From CAYYKD01 sp964471825 (GTDB lineage Bacteria > Spirochaetota > GWE2-31-10 > CAYYKD01), in assembly GCA_964471825.1 (NCBI GenBank), contig CAYYKD010000016.1, positions 1 to 64,000 on the forward strand: a DNA stretch of 64,000 nucleotides, given 5' to 3'. The position numbers were made by a program, and so were the translations under genes. Each line of letters begins with the position of its first letter. Position 1 is the first letter of the stretch. Shown piece by piece: positions 44,793-55,125 of this stretch. The notes beneath the pieces are model-generated. The model had not been told where the DNA came from. It did not search any database and was given only the letters and a program-made list of their open reading frames with translations.

Positions 44793-45224
44793 GTGCTAAG
44801 ATTTCATAAAACTGTTATTGTTTTTTCTATATTCATTCTTCATTTCAATTTATATTCAGATTCCGGAATTTTTATAAAAGATATAAATGATCAAATCGAT
44901 TCATCAAACGATCAATTAGTATTTAAATATACATTAGAATATGAAGATAACACCTCTGATAGTTTTAAAGAAATTTTAATTAGTTTTCCACCATTTATAC
45001 CTCAACCGCTAACAATTTATTTTGAAAAATATCCTTTGATGTTGACGGAATTCGAAAAGTTAAATATTGAAAATCACCCTATTGATAATAAAAACATCTT
45101 TAGAGTTCCTATCACCCTTAATGTACACACCAATTCCAATCCGCCAGGATATTATAATCATACAAAAAATGGGGTATTTAGGTTATTAAATAAGTTTATA
45201 AGAAACAAGTATTTTTTAACATAA
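44793..45224 (+). CDS. Small exported protein of unknown function
   Basis: 143 residues from a GTG at 44793, with a signal peptide (VIVFSIFILHFNLYSDSG). The mature part has a beta-rich centre (KYTLEYEDNTSDSFKEILISF, PPFIPQPLTIYFEKYPLML) like a small periplasmic domain. No Shine-Dalgarno is clear, so the start is uncertain. It lies 9 bases after the barrel gene and 25 before exbB, so it may serve the same machine. No family recognised. Confidence 0.55.
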   Translation: MLRFHKTVIVFSIFILHFNLYSDSGIFIKDINDQIDSSNDQLVFKYTLEYEDNTSDSFKEILISFPPFIPQPLTIYFEKYPLMLTEFEKLNIENHPIDNKNIFRVPITLNVHTNSNPPGYYNHTKNGVFRLLNKFIRNKYFLT

Positions 45225-45249
45225 CGATAATTATAAAAAGGGGTTTAGA

Positions 45250-45852
45250 ATGTCGATTGTCACAATATCAGTTTTTGCACCAATAATTATTTTTTCCATA
45301 ATAGGGGTTGCTATCATTATCGACAAGGGTTTGTTTTTTATTCGACACAGTATACCTAAAGACAACTACAGAAAAATATTAAATAATGGCACTACTGAAT
45401 TTAAAATATTCATTAATACTAAAGCAAAAAAAACGATCTTTGATTTATTCTTACTTCAGATTATATCACACAGAACAATATCAAGAAACGAAATAATGGA
45501 TTTTATAGATACTGGATTTTCTGAACTTATGCTTGAATATGACAAGCGAATTTCTTATCTTGGAATGTTTGCAAAATTATCAACACTTATCGGACTTTTT
45601 GGTACCGTAATTGGAATGATAATTGCTTTTGACAACATAGTATTAAAAGGTATAAGCAATGCTACAATCGTTGCAGCAGGAATCCGTACGGCCATGCTTA
45701 CAACCGCAGCGGGACTCGCAGTTGCAATCCCTGCAACATTTTTTTATGACCTATACAAATCTATCATTTCAAGCGAATTTAAAAAAATGGAACTGATCGT
45801 GTCAGATCTTTTACTACATTCTTATAAACCAAAAAGAAACTATATGGAGTAG
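45250..45852 (+). CDS. MotA/TolQ/ExbB proton-channel family protein
   Basis: 200 residues with three membrane helices (about 4-24, 113-133 and 145-170). The family core TLIGLFGTVIGMIIAFDNI and GIRTAMLTTAAGLAVAIPATFFYDLY is intact, including the Thr/Ala-rich pore helix. It uses the proton gradient to energise a TonB- or TolA-like partner. AGGGG lies before the ATG. The exbD-like gene follows 3 bases later. Confidence 0.9.
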   Translation: MSIVTISVFAPIIIFSIIGVAIIIDKGLFFIRHSIPKDNYRKILNNGTTEFKIFINTKAKKTIFDLFLLQIISHRTISRNEIMDFIDTGFSELMLEYDKRISYLGMFAKLSTLIGLFGTVIGMIIAFDNIVLKGISNATIVAAGIRTAMLTTAAGLAVAIPATFFYDLYKSIISSEFKKMELIVSDLLLHSYKPKRNYME

Positions 45853-45855
45853 ACC

Positions 45856-46281
45856 ATGCGATTTAATTATAAAAAAAGGGTTAATCGGTTTAATACAGGT
45901 ATCAGTAATGACTCAACCTCACTTGATATAACTCCCATGATAGATATTATTTTTCTAATACTTGTCTTTTTTATGGTTGCAGCAACTTTTGAATTAAATC
46001 GTTCACTCAAAATTAAACTTCCAAAATCTGTACTATCTGAATCATCGCTTTCCTCTGACACTCTCCTAATAGAGTTAAACTCGGATGGGGATCTATTTAT
46101 CAACGGACAACAAACATACACTGATGAATTAACAGGTTTAATAAAAAGTGAAGAAAATTACGACAAGAAAAATTACATTTTATTAGCAGATGAATTAACT
46201 CCATACAAATCTGTTGTCGAAATTATTGACAAATTAAAAATACTTGGAATAAATGAGATAAACATTGGAACTGAAAAGTAG
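45856..46281 (+). CDS. ExbD/TolR-family protein
   Basis: 141 residues. A short cytoplasmic N-terminus leads to the single helix, which begins with the functional aspartate motif SLDITPMIDIIFLILVFFMVA (proton-binding Asp in MID). The periplasmic domain follows (LLIELNSDGDLFINGQ). It is the partner of the ExbB-like protein. It overlaps the TonB-like gene by 17 bases. Confidence 0.92.
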   Translation: MRFNYKKRVNRFNTGISNDSTSLDITPMIDIIFLILVFFMVAATFELNRSLKIKLPKSVLSESSLSSDTLLIELNSDGDLFINGQQTYTDELTGLIKSEENYDKKNYILLADELTPYKSVVEIIDKLKILGINEINIGTEK

Positions 46282-46948
46282 TAGTAACAAAGAAAGAAAT
46301 ATTTTTCAAACAATTCTCTTTATATCAGTAATATTACATTTAACAATCCCATTTTTTTTATTTATACATAAAAAAAAAGCCATCTCCTTCATATATGAAC
46401 CGACAAAAACAGAGATTAAATATATTCATGAAGTTGATATAAAAAAAATCAAAAATAGATCTAGAGTAACATTCAATCAATCATATCAAAAAAATATAAT
46501 CCCGAGTTTACCATTGAATAACACAAATGATATCAAAAATCTAATCGATATTAATTTAAACGCACCTAAAATGATTCAAGAATTTGATAAACTTGAAATT
46601 GAAAATAACAACATAAATAACATATTTAATTTTAAAACAAATATATCTAAAGAACTAAAATCAATTGTAGACAAACTGATAGTTGAATCAGTAAATGGAG
46701 AGAATAAAAGAGAATTATTAATTGGTGGAAGTACTGACTTTGAACAACTCTCATTAGATTTTTCCATTCGCTGTAAATTATTGTTAAATATTGATGCAAA
46801 TGGTATTATTATTTACTTAGAAATGATAGAGTCAACAGGGGATGTAAATATTGACTCTTCAATAATTAAAATTGTTCAAAATTGGGGTTTTTCATCATCT
46901 GAAAGACCATTGCAGAATTTAATAATTAATATCGAAATAAAAAAATGA
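46265..46948 (+). CDS. TonB/TolA-like energy-transducing protein
   Basis: 227 residues from a TTG at 46265 inside the exbD end. One N-terminal helix (14-32), then a charged linker, then a C-terminal TonB-type domain (about 150-227: KLLLNIDANGIIIYLEMIES, GDVNIDSSIIKIVQNWGF). The linker is short and Asn/Lys-rich rather than the Pro-rich kind. No TonB-dependent receptor is in the window, so the outer-membrane partner may be the nearby TamB/BamA machinery. It overlaps tamB by 4 bases. Confidence 0.8.
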   Translation: MELKSSSNKERNIFQTILFISVILHLTIPFFLFIHKKKAISFIYEPTKTEIKYIHEVDIKKIKNRSRVTFNQSYQKNIIPSLPLNNTNDIKNLIDINLNAPKMIQEFDKLEIENNNINNIFNFKTNISKELKSIVDKLIVESVNGENKRELLIGGSTDFEQLSLDFSIRCKLLLNIDANGIIIYLEMIESTGDVNIDSSIIKIVQNWGFSSSERPLQNLIINIEIKK

Positions 46949-49900
46949 AAATAAAAATGTCTTACATTAAAATATTCATAAATCTTCTAAAATTATTGAT
47001 AATATTATTTTCGTTTGCACTTATGGTATTATCAATCAAATATATATCAACTAAAATTACCGAGACCGTTTCACAATACAAAGAAACAATATTAAGTGAT
47101 ATCGAGAGTAAATATAATATCAAAATTCAATACGATATGATATCGCCAAATATAATGCTTGGAATTAATATCAATAATCTGATAGTAAAATACAAAGACT
47201 TTGATATTCTTAAACTTGGCAATATTGAGATAAAATATTCAATATTTGATCTAGTCTTAAAAAAATCAATTAATAACTTTGTAAAAAAAATTATCTTTAA
47301 AAATTTGAAACTTGATATTAATGAGAACAACTCAATAGAACCACTTCTAAAAGATATTTTTAAAGATAGAAAAGAGAATGTCAATATTGACTTAAAAATT
47401 AACACAATATTAGAGTTTAAAAAATTAAATCTATCATATAAAGATGCTGATTCTAGCTATTCATTATTTAGCGATAATTATAATATAAAAATCTCGGGAA
47501 ACAATATAAGACTAAATGGATTTCTCGATACTGCTGTTAAATTAAAAGAACATATTTTCTCTCTGAGATCAAAAACAAATTTTGCAATTGACTTAAATGA
47601 TCCGCTATCATTTAAAGGTTCACTAGAATTAATTAAAACTACAATTAACGCAATTCAACTGAAACCAATCCAATTTGAAATAATTGGAAACAAAAATGAA
47701 CTTAGTCTAAAGTCAAAAAACTCTAAATATAACTTAAATGTTGATTACAATAAAGATTCACTACTGGTTGATTTTGCTCTAAACTATACAAATAAAAATG
47801 ATCTGATTTATCGCTCAAAGTACGATAACTATATACCCGATACGGTTAAGCTCAACTTAGATATTTCAAAAACCGGTAATAGTTTAGTAGCGAATTTTTC
47901 TACTAATATTTTTTATAAAAATTTATTCGGCAATAACAACACAGGTGTCAAATGTGATTTTAAATATAATAATGGTTTACTGAATATAGAAAATGCACAA
48001 ATTTCAATTGGTGATTTAAATACAATCTTTTTTTCTGACTCATTTAATATCAAGTATGATTTTTCAACTAAGATTGAAATAGATAATTTCAAGATTTCAA
48101 AGAACCTGGCAATTAACAGTATTATTAATATTTCAAAAACTGCTAATGATTTAACCGTTAAATTCTCTAATAATAATATCAACTCGATAGAAATAGCCGA
48201 TATATCAATAGTTAATTCGCCCTCTAAATTATCAATGAGTATTAATGACTCCGGGATAATTGTTGATTACTTAAAATTTAATGATAGATTAACAATAAAA
48301 TCTGATCACTTCAACGCATACAGTCTAATTAAATCAGAAAAAGAGTCACTATCAATAAGCTCAGATATTACAATATATAACCTGTTAAAAAATCCGTACA
48401 TTAATCAATCTACACTCTCACTCTATATAAAAGATAAACAAGAATATTCCGTTTCAATTAACTATTTTAAAAAAAGACTTAATATCGAAAATATCAATGA
48501 CGATTTAAAGTTAAAAATAAACACCTCATTTGATAAATTCATTAATGCTTTTATCACTTTAGAATCAACATTTATTGATAAAACAACTGCACAAATCATT
48601 GTTCGTGATAAAGAGTTCTTTCTCTCGGTAAACAATACTCTTTTTTTAAAATATAGTTTTGTAAATAAAAACCTCAACTTCAACGCTGAATCTTTTCTAT
48701 TCCCATATAATAAAATTAATTTATCTATGACGGGAAATTTAAGATATAATATTCAGAATAAAACTCTATACTCAGATGGCTTAAATTTTAAGTATAACAC
48801 CTTGAACTTATTTATTAAACCGGAAATAGAAAAAGATACATTGAAAATTTCAGACATAAATTTTACAAGTAAACATAATCTATTAATTGGTAACATGGAG
48901 GTTGATATTCCTCTGAATGAAGAGCAACCCGGAAGAATATACGAAATCACCCTATTTTTAAAAGATGAAGCGTTGAATGAAAGTTATTCAGTAGAAACTT
49001 TAATGGACATTAAAAATAAAACTATTAATGGCAAGTTTATTTTTACAAATATGCAGATTGATAAATACACAGATAAAAAAATAACCGGAAGAGTTTCAGC
49101 CAGAGGTAAAGTATCCGGCAATATTTTCAATCCTGATGCGGAATTTGACGCAACAATTACGAATGGTAAGATTGGAAATGCACCATATACTTTTTTTTGT
49201 GGAATAGAAAAGAAGAATAAATTATTTAACTTTAAAACTATCTCATTTCAAACAAAAGAGAATAGTTTTTTTATTTCTAATTCATTTATTGAAATGCTTG
49301 ACAACAGTAGCCTTAAAATTCTTATTAATGGAAATTTTTATTTTAAACGCCTAAGTAAAATATTTAAAAGTAATTTTTCCATTAGTTCAAACAAATTCGA
49401 ACCAAAAAGTGAAACAACCTCATTAAATATTTTATTTAATAAATTTACGCTTGGATATATCTCAAAAAATAAACTGGTAAAAATAGAAAAAGTCCCCGAT
49501 AAAAATATAATTGTCTTAAAGAATAAAGACCATTATAACTTTAATATTAACAAAGTTTATAATATCCTAAATATTGACATGAAAAAAGATAACATTTCTT
49601 TAAAAATTAACAACAATGAAAATAAAGAAATAATGTTTGTTAACTATCAAAGTAAAATAGGTGCCGCGATTAAACTTACAAAATTTCCTGTTGATGTTTT
49701 TAATATTGTTACAGCACCATTTGTAGTATTTCAAGATGGCCTTATTTCAGGTGAGTACACTATCAATATGCACGAATCAAATTTAAATTTTTCAGGTAAA
49801 GCTACAGTGTTTCACGGAGAACTGATAATACCCGAATATTTACCAAATCCGGTAGAAAATATATCGGGAATTATCACAGGCTCAAAGAATAAGCTCATAG

Positions 49901-51078
49901 TAACCAATGTTAATGGTATGTCCCAGAATGGATTAGTTCATGGCAATGGAGAGATCTTATTTTCAAAAAATGGTTTTGAAAAATACTACTTTGTAATTAC
50001 ATCCTCAAAAGTACCTGCTCATTACAAAAACAGATCGATTGAGGCTATTGGAATTGGTGAGATAGAAAAATTCGTTTTTGAAGGTTCCCCAAGTGCTTTT
50101 AATTTTTTTGCGGATTTACTTATTGACTCAGGTGAAATAAATCTTCCGACAACAATGGGGTTATCAAGAGGAAACCAACAATCAAACTACACCAGATTAC
50201 CGATTAATATCATATTAAATATTAAAAGTGGAAAAAGAATTAAAATAAATTATCCTTTAATAAAAGGCTTCCTTGATCCCGGTAATACTATTACGATAAA
50301 ATATTTTGGTGAAGATAACTTCTTCTCATTAGGTGGAAAAGCTACTCTTTCAAGAGGTGATATCAACTATATCAACAAGCTTTTTAAAATTGAAACTGCC
50401 TCTGTTCAATTTTTTTCAGAAGAGATGAATATTAACCCATTCTTAAGCATTTCTGCATTTTACAGGACTAGGGACTCGAGAGGAACACCTGTAAAAGTAT
50501 TTATGAATGTAAATGATAGATTAACTTCATTTAAAGCAAATTTCAGTTCATTGCCTTACAAAACTCTTGAAGAAATTAACGGTCTTCTCGGACTTGCTGT
50601 AAGTGAACCACAAATTCAAAATACAGATGAAACTGCCTTTGCACCGCGAACCGGATTAGATAGTCTAATAAACACATCGAACTTTATTGGTAATTCATTT
50701 TTGTTTTCACCAATCGAGAATAAAGTAAGAGAAATTACAAAGCTTGATACTTTTGCAATTAACACAAACCTGTTCGGAAATATCCTTCATTCAGATTCAA
50801 ATTTTCTTGAAATCCTCGATAATACTTCAATTAAAGTTGGAAAATACTTAACAAATGAATTATATCTGGAATCAATGCTAAGTTTTCACAAAAATAAATC
50901 CGGATATGAAACCTTCTTTATTCCTATTTTGGAGAAAAACTATGGATTAAATTTGCAATTTATGTTACAATTGGAACTTCAGTTTATATCGATAGGATAT
51001 AATTATAGTCCAATGGATTATACAAATTGGTTAAACTCTAACCAGCATTTATTTCTTGAATTTGATTATAAATTCTAG
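46945..51078 (+). CDS. tamB: TamB/DUF490-family translocation and assembly module protein
   Basis: 1377 residues anchored by one N-terminal helix (about 10-30) and then long beta-repeat architecture, matching the AsmA/TamB bridge proteins that connect inner and outer membranes. The conserved C-terminal DUF490 block is visible (about 1090-1240: INIILNIKSGKRIKINYPLI, GGKATLSRGDINYINKLF, VKVFMNVNDRLTSF). These proteins are thought to move lipids between membranes and help barrel assembly. It overlaps the TonB-like gene and bamA follows 27 bases later, the Treponema order. Confidence 0.88.
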   Translation: MKIKMSYIKIFINLLKLLIILFSFALMVLSIKYISTKITETVSQYKETILSDIESKYNIKIQYDMISPNIMLGININNLIVKYKDFDILKLGNIEIKYSIFDLVLKKSINNFVKKIIFKNLKLDINENNSIEPLLKDIFKDRKENVNIDLKINTILEFKKLNLSYKDADSSYSLFSDNYNIKISGNNIRLNGFLDTAVKLKEHIFSLRSKTNFAIDLNDPLSFKGSLELIKTTINAIQLKPIQFEIIGNKNELSLKSKNSKYNLNVDYNKDSLLVDFALNYTNKNDLIYRSKYDNYIPDTVKLNLDISKTGNSLVANFSTNIFYKNLFGNNNTGVKCDFKYNNGLLNIENAQISIGDLNTIFFSDSFNIKYDFSTKIEIDNFKISKNLAINSIINISKTANDLTVKFSNNNINSIEIADISIVNSPSKLSMSINDSGIIVDYLKFNDRLTIKSDHFNAYSLIKSEKESLSISSDITIYNLLKNPYINQSTLSLYIKDKQEYSVSINYFKKRLNIENINDDLKLKINTSFDKFINAFITLESTFIDKTTAQIIVRDKEFFLSVNNTLFLKYSFVNKNLNFNAESFLFPYNKINLSMTGNLRYNIQNKTLYSDGLNFKYNTLNLFIKPEIEKDTLKISDINFTSKHNLLIGNMEVDIPLNEEQPGRIYEITLFLKDEALNESYSVETLMDIKNKTINGKFIFTNMQIDKYTDKKITGRVSARGKVSGNIFNPDAEFDATITNGKIGNAPYTFFCGIEKKNKLFNFKTISFQTKENSFFISNSFIEMLDNSSLKILINGNFYFKRLSKIFKSNFSISSNKFEPKSETTSLNILFNKFTLGYISKNKLVKIEKVPDKNIIVLKNKDHYNFNINKVYNILNIDMKKDNISLKINNNENKEIMFVNYQSKIGAAIKLTKFPVDVFNIVTAPFVVFQDGLISGEYTINMHESNLNFSGKATVFHGELIIPEYLPNPVENISGIITGSKNKLIVTNVNGMSQNGLVHGNGEILFSKNGFEKYYFVITSSKVPAHYKNRSIEAIGIGEIEKFVFEGSPSAFNFFADLLIDSGEINLPTTMGLSRGNQQSNYTRLPINIILNIKSGKRIKINYPLIKGFLDPGNTITIKYFGEDNFFSLGGKATLSRGDINYINKLFKIETASVQFFSEEMNINPFLSISAFYRTRDSRGTPVKVFMNVNDRLTSFKANFSSLPYKTLEEINGLLGLAVSEPQIQNTDETAFAPRTGLDSLINTSNFIGNSFLFSPIENKVREITKLDTFAINTNLFGNILHSDSNFLEILDNTSIKVGKYLTNELYLESMLSFHKNKSGYETFFIPILEKNYGLNLQFMLQLELQFISIGYNYSPMDYTNWLNSNQHLFLEFDYKF

Positions 51079-51105
51079 CTGACTTAAAACAAAAAGGATT
51101 ATTTA

Positions 51106-53838
51106 ATGAAAAAGATTTTTGCTCTATATTTATTAATTATTGTCTCAGTTATCCCTGTTTCTCTATTTTCTAACGAAAATCAAACGATTTACAAAATTAT
51201 TTTGAAGGGAAACAAAAGGGTCAAACAAACAGAAATAACAAGTGTTATTCAAACTCAAGAAGGAATGCCTTTAAATTTGGCTGTTCTAGAAGAAGATTAT
51301 TATGCTCTAATCGGACTTGATAAATTTGATGATATAAAATTTTTAACTGAGGATGCTATAAACGAAAAATCAAATCTAAAAATTCCCGGATTTGTTAATT
51401 TAGTATTTGAATTCAAGGAAAAGCCAACTGTAAGAAGAATAATATTTAAAGGTAATAAAAATGTATCATATGGCTTTTTAACAACAGATATTAAAATTGA
51501 AAGAAATAAATTCTTTTCTAAAAGCTCTCTTTTGACTGATATTAATTCCATAACTGATCGATATAAAAAGAAAGGTTTTAATAATGTAAAAGTTGACTGG
51601 GAACTTGTAGAAAATGAAGAGGTATTAATTAAGAACAATCAAATAGATGTAGTTATTAATATTACTGAAGGTATGGAAACATATGTTTCAAAGATAGTAT
51701 TTGAAGGAAATAAGTTTTTCTCAGACTTTACTATATTAAATAAAATGAAAACAAAAGAGAGGAAGTTCCTCGGTCTTCAAAGGGGTACATTTGATGAGGC
51801 TGAGTTTAAACAGGACATTGAAGAACTTAAAAAGTTTTATCGTGAAAGAGGTTATTTTAATATAATTGTTTATGATCCGCAGATTAATAGACAGGAGATT
51901 ATTGAGAAAGAACTTCCTGTTGAGACTATTGAGATCAAAATTGTCTTTAGTGAGGGTGATAGATTTAGATTTGGGAAACTGATTATTAATGGCAACAAAC
52001 TATTCACATATGACGATCTAACTTTTAGCATGAAAATCCGGGAAGGATACATATTTAATTACTCTAGATTTCAAGAAGATTTATATTCTATTAGTAAAAA
52101 ATACACAGACTCAGGATATATACAAACTCAGATAAAAGAGACACCAATTATTGATAATGAAAATAAGATTATTTCATACCAGATAGATATAACAGAATCA
52201 GAAAGAAGCTATATTGAAGCGGTCTACTTCTCCGGTAATACAAAGACAAAAGATTATGTATTACATAGAGCTGTTTATACCGAAGTAGGTGATATTTTTA
52301 CTTCTAATTCACTTATGTCATCTATTATGGGGCTATATAACCTTGGATTTTTCTCAAAAGTAGAATATGATATTCAACCCGGATCCGCACCAGGTTTATT
52401 AAAGATTACCTATCTAATTGAAGAACAATCTACGGCAGAATTAAGATTTGGTTTGCAGGTTACAACTAACAAATGGCCGCCTGAGATCACCTTCTTCGGG
52501 GAAATAACAGAAAGAAATTTTCTGGGCAGAGAAATGACAATTAGCGGTAAGGTTGAAGCCTCGGCATATAAGCAGGGGTTTGAGTTCAGATGGGAGGACC
52601 CATGGTTCTGGAACTATCCATGGCTAATTGGAGGGTCGGTTAAATTCTATCACAACTGGCATAATAAAGTATTGAGAACTTTAAACGAATCAGATTATTT
52701 GGCATATTATAAAGCAAACCCTAATAATATAAATGCATCTGAAAGTGACATTAGAACTTATTTTGATGAAAAATATGCAAATAACGAGCAGAATAATCCT
52801 AACTATCTCGGAAAAAGAGGGGATTTATTTATGAGAGGTTTAAATGACATCTCATTTGAACTTTCTCCTAGAATGGGGTATAGATTTGCTAAATATTTTA
52901 GTGTTAGTGGCAATTACCTATTATCTCCAATCTTTACATTTCTAAATCCTGCAAATGGTTCTGTTGATGAAATTTATTCAGATTCATATAAAAATTTACT
53001 AACAACAAATAATAATGGTTGGTGGGGCGGTTGGTCTGTAAAGTCCGCATTATCTGCAACATTTGCTATCTCAACTACAACCAGAAGGGTTAATCCAGAT
53101 GAGGGAATTAGATTTTCTGTAACAGCCGGATATACCGGTATATTTGGAACATACGATTCATTTCAATTATCCTCACAATTCACCGGTTATCTTAAACTAA
53201 TTGACCTTTCATTTAATGATTACCCTTTTAAACATGTTCTTGTTTTTAATGGAAAGAGTTCTTTTATTTTTCCCGGATTTAGAAATCTTATCGATGATAG
53301 ATTTATCGACCCTGTACGAGGTACAAAGGATAGAGGTCCAATACTCTCCTCGGAAGAATACTTAAGGGTTGATGGTTTCTTTGTTGGTCGTGGATGGACA
53401 AACTCAATTGGTGCGTCAAATTATCAAGGTAGACTTATTAATAATGTAGGTTTTGCAAGATTTGACTTCTCTCTGGAATATAGAATACCGATTAATGAAA
53501 AGTTTGTATGGTTAGCTGCATTTATCGATATGGTAAATCTTGTTGAGGGGCCAACATTCAGCATTCCAAAATATGATAGTAATGGAAATTTTACTTCCAC
53601 AACAAAAGACTATTCGCAGTCTTGGAAATGGTGGAATCAAACGGATGCAATGCATGCACATAATTGGTATGGTTCTATTGGGGTTGGCTTTCAAATAACA
53701 TGGCCACAACTACCACTTAGCTTTTACATAGTTAAGAGATTTAAGATCAATCAATATGCCGGTTTTGAGTGGGTAGGAAATCAGCCAAATACAGGAAACC
53801 TTGATTTTGTTCTAAGTATAGTAGGATTTTATTTTTAA
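51106..53838 (+). CDS. bamA: Outer-membrane protein assembly factor BamA
   Basis: Core Omp85 insertase of the outer membrane. 910 residues: a signal peptide (1-21), five POTRA domains (about 25-430; recurring I-FKGNKRV-type turns such as IILKGNKRV, IIFKGNKNV, IVFEGNKFF, LIINGNKLF, VYFSGNTKT) and a C-terminal beta barrel ending in Phe (LSIVGFYF), the expected closing strand. AAGGAT precedes the ATG. The skp-like gene starts 9 bases after its stop. Confidence 0.95.
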   Translation: MKKIFALYLLIIVSVIPVSLFSNENQTIYKIILKGNKRVKQTEITSVIQTQEGMPLNLAVLEEDYYALIGLDKFDDIKFLTEDAINEKSNLKIPGFVNLVFEFKEKPTVRRIIFKGNKNVSYGFLTTDIKIERNKFFSKSSLLTDINSITDRYKKKGFNNVKVDWELVENEEVLIKNNQIDVVINITEGMETYVSKIVFEGNKFFSDFTILNKMKTKERKFLGLQRGTFDEAEFKQDIEELKKFYRERGYFNIIVYDPQINRQEIIEKELPVETIEIKIVFSEGDRFRFGKLIINGNKLFTYDDLTFSMKIREGYIFNYSRFQEDLYSISKKYTDSGYIQTQIKETPIIDNENKIISYQIDITESERSYIEAVYFSGNTKTKDYVLHRAVYTEVGDIFTSNSLMSSIMGLYNLGFFSKVEYDIQPGSAPGLLKITYLIEEQSTAELRFGLQVTTNKWPPEITFFGEITERNFLGREMTISGKVEASAYKQGFEFRWEDPWFWNYPWLIGGSVKFYHNWHNKVLRTLNESDYLAYYKANPNNINASESDIRTYFDEKYANNEQNNPNYLGKRGDLFMRGLNDISFELSPRMGYRFAKYFSVSGNYLLSPIFTFLNPANGSVDEIYSDSYKNLLTTNNNGWWGGWSVKSALSATFAISTTTRRVNPDEGIRFSVTAGYTGIFGTYDSFQLSSQFTGYLKLIDLSFNDYPFKHVLVFNGKSSFIFPGFRNLIDDRFIDPVRGTKDRGPILSSEEYLRVDGFFVGRGWTNSIGASNYQGRLINNVGFARFDFSLEYRIPINEKFVWLAAFIDMVNLVEGPTFSIPKYDSNGNFTSTTKDYSQSWKWWNQTDAMHAHNWYGSIGVGFQITWPQLPLSFYIVKRFKINQYAGFEWVGNQPNTGNLDFVLSIVGFYF

Positions 53839-53847
53839 GGAGAATTT

Positions 53848-54377
53848 ATGTATAAATCAATTAGAAACTTACTTGTAATTATCTTTATTTTACCACTTTC
53901 ATTACTATCCGCTAATATTAAGATTGAAAAAATCGNNNNNNNNNNCTTGTAAATTTAAATAAAGTTATGGAGGCCTCTTTTAATGAATCCTCACCAATAT
54001 TTCGACAAATATCACAGGAAACAGAAGATCTTAATAAGTATTTAAACAAGATAAAAGATGATATCATGAAACTTGATGAGACAAAACTAAAAGAATCTGA
54101 TAATTCAAAAAAATTGGAAATTGAGAAAAAAACAGATGATTTAAAAAAACACTATAGAGATTACTATCAATTAAAAAAATATCAGATTGATAAACTAAGA
54201 GAATCTGCACAGGACCCGATTATTCTCGAGATTAAGACAGTAATTAGACTATTATGTATAAATGAAGGCTATTCTTTAATACTTGATATTAACACGCCAT
54301 CAATTCTATACTATACAGTAGAATCAGATGTAACAGATAAAATAATTGAAATGATAAATGAAAAAAGAAAGAATTAG
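53848..54377 (+). CDS. Skp/OmpH-like periplasmic chaperone (contains gap)
   Basis: The AAGGAG ribosome-binding site overlaps the bamA stop, and the ATG is at 53848. A signal peptide (1-22, LSLLSAN) leads to a short strand (IKIEKI, then LVNLNKVMEASF) and long coiled-coil arms (about 50-120), as in Skp. Ten N at 53936-53945 break the first strand; the frames need a gap of 2 modulo 3, and a two-base gap would give the plausible KIGLVNLNKVM. It likely escorts outer-membrane proteins to BamA. Confidence 0.82.
53936..53945. other. Assembly gap (10 N) in the skp-like gene
   Basis: The reading frame is not kept across 10 bases, so the N run is a placeholder; a much shorter true gap fits the family. 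Confidence 0.9.
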
Positions 54378-54394
54378 GTGTACAGGAGCTTAAT

Positions 54395-54901
54395 ATGAAT
54401 TCCAACGACATTATTAATATGCTAACAGATATTAGAACCCATTTTGAAAACAACATAAACAATAAATATGTTAAGAATATATTCATTAAAATAGATCTTC
54501 ATCCTTCCAATAAACAGGAAATGAACATTATTTTGGTTAATGACTTTCATTATATTGACTCTAGAGGTGGTCTCCAGGACCTATACACAGGAATTAAATC
54601 GGTAACTCTTTTTATTAAAGAGGTAATAAATAAGGTTTTAAAAAATCTAAATGCATATGTTGGAACCGGCCTAGGGAGTTCTGCATCTGTATCACAAAAT
54701 GATAAAATTTTAGCTCAAATGGCAATAAAAAACTATCCAATGAATATTAAAATATTAAATGATAAATTACTAAAACTCCTTGATCTATTATTAGAATATG
54801 ACAAACAGTTCTATGCAAAAGACCCCGCATACTTATCCGTAAAAGATATTGAACAAACAAGAAGTGAGTTACAGTCTTATAGTAATACTATTACCAACTA
54901 G
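54395..54901 (+). CDS. Protein of unknown function in the BamA cluster
   Basis: 168 residues, soluble, no signal peptide. The first half is mixed alpha/beta (NIFIKIDLHPSNKQEMNIIL, VNDFHYIDSRGG), the second half is helical, with a Gly/Ser-rich turn (GTGLGSSASVS) between them. CAGGAG lies before the ATG, 17 bases after the skp-like gene. No family recognised. Its place suggests an accessory role, but nothing in the sequence shows it. Confidence 0.65.
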   Translation: MNSNDIINMLTDIRTHFENNINNKYVKNIFIKIDLHPSNKQEMNIILVNDFHYIDSRGGLQDLYTGIKSVTLFIKEVINKVLKNLNAYVGTGLGSSASVSQNDKILAQMAIKNYPMNIKILNDKLLKLLDLLLEYDKQFYAKDPAYLSVKDIEQTRSELQSYSNTITN

Positions 54902-54906
54902 AATGG

Positions 54907-55125
54907 ATGGAAAGAATAAGTTGCATTAATTGTTTATCAATAACAATCATACCTTGCAAGAGTTACTATAGTTACTTATGCAAACAATGGGGAATTAGAT
55001 CAATAAGAAAACAACCTTCCATTATTGTCAAAGAATCTATTGGGAAACCTTGCCCTTTTTACAAACAAAAGAATCCCCCAAAAAAAGATCAAGACTCACT
55101 TAACGATAATTCAATTATTATCTAG
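54907..55125 (+). CDS. Small cysteine-rich protein
   Basis: 72 residues with four or five cysteines in the order CINC (6-9), PCKSYY, LCKQWGI and KPCPFY. The pattern C-x2-C ... C ... WGIRS ... PS ... G-x-C-x-F matches a widespread family of tiny zinc-binding proteins remembered from other bacteria, whose function is not known to me. No signal peptide. The start has no clear ribosome site and probably depends on coupling. It ends convergent to the hydrogenase/MCP gene with a 4-base overlap. Confidence 0.55.
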   Translation: MERISCINCLSITIIPCKSYYSYLCKQWGIRSIRKQPSIIVKESIGKPCPFYKQKNPPKKDQDSLNDNSIII

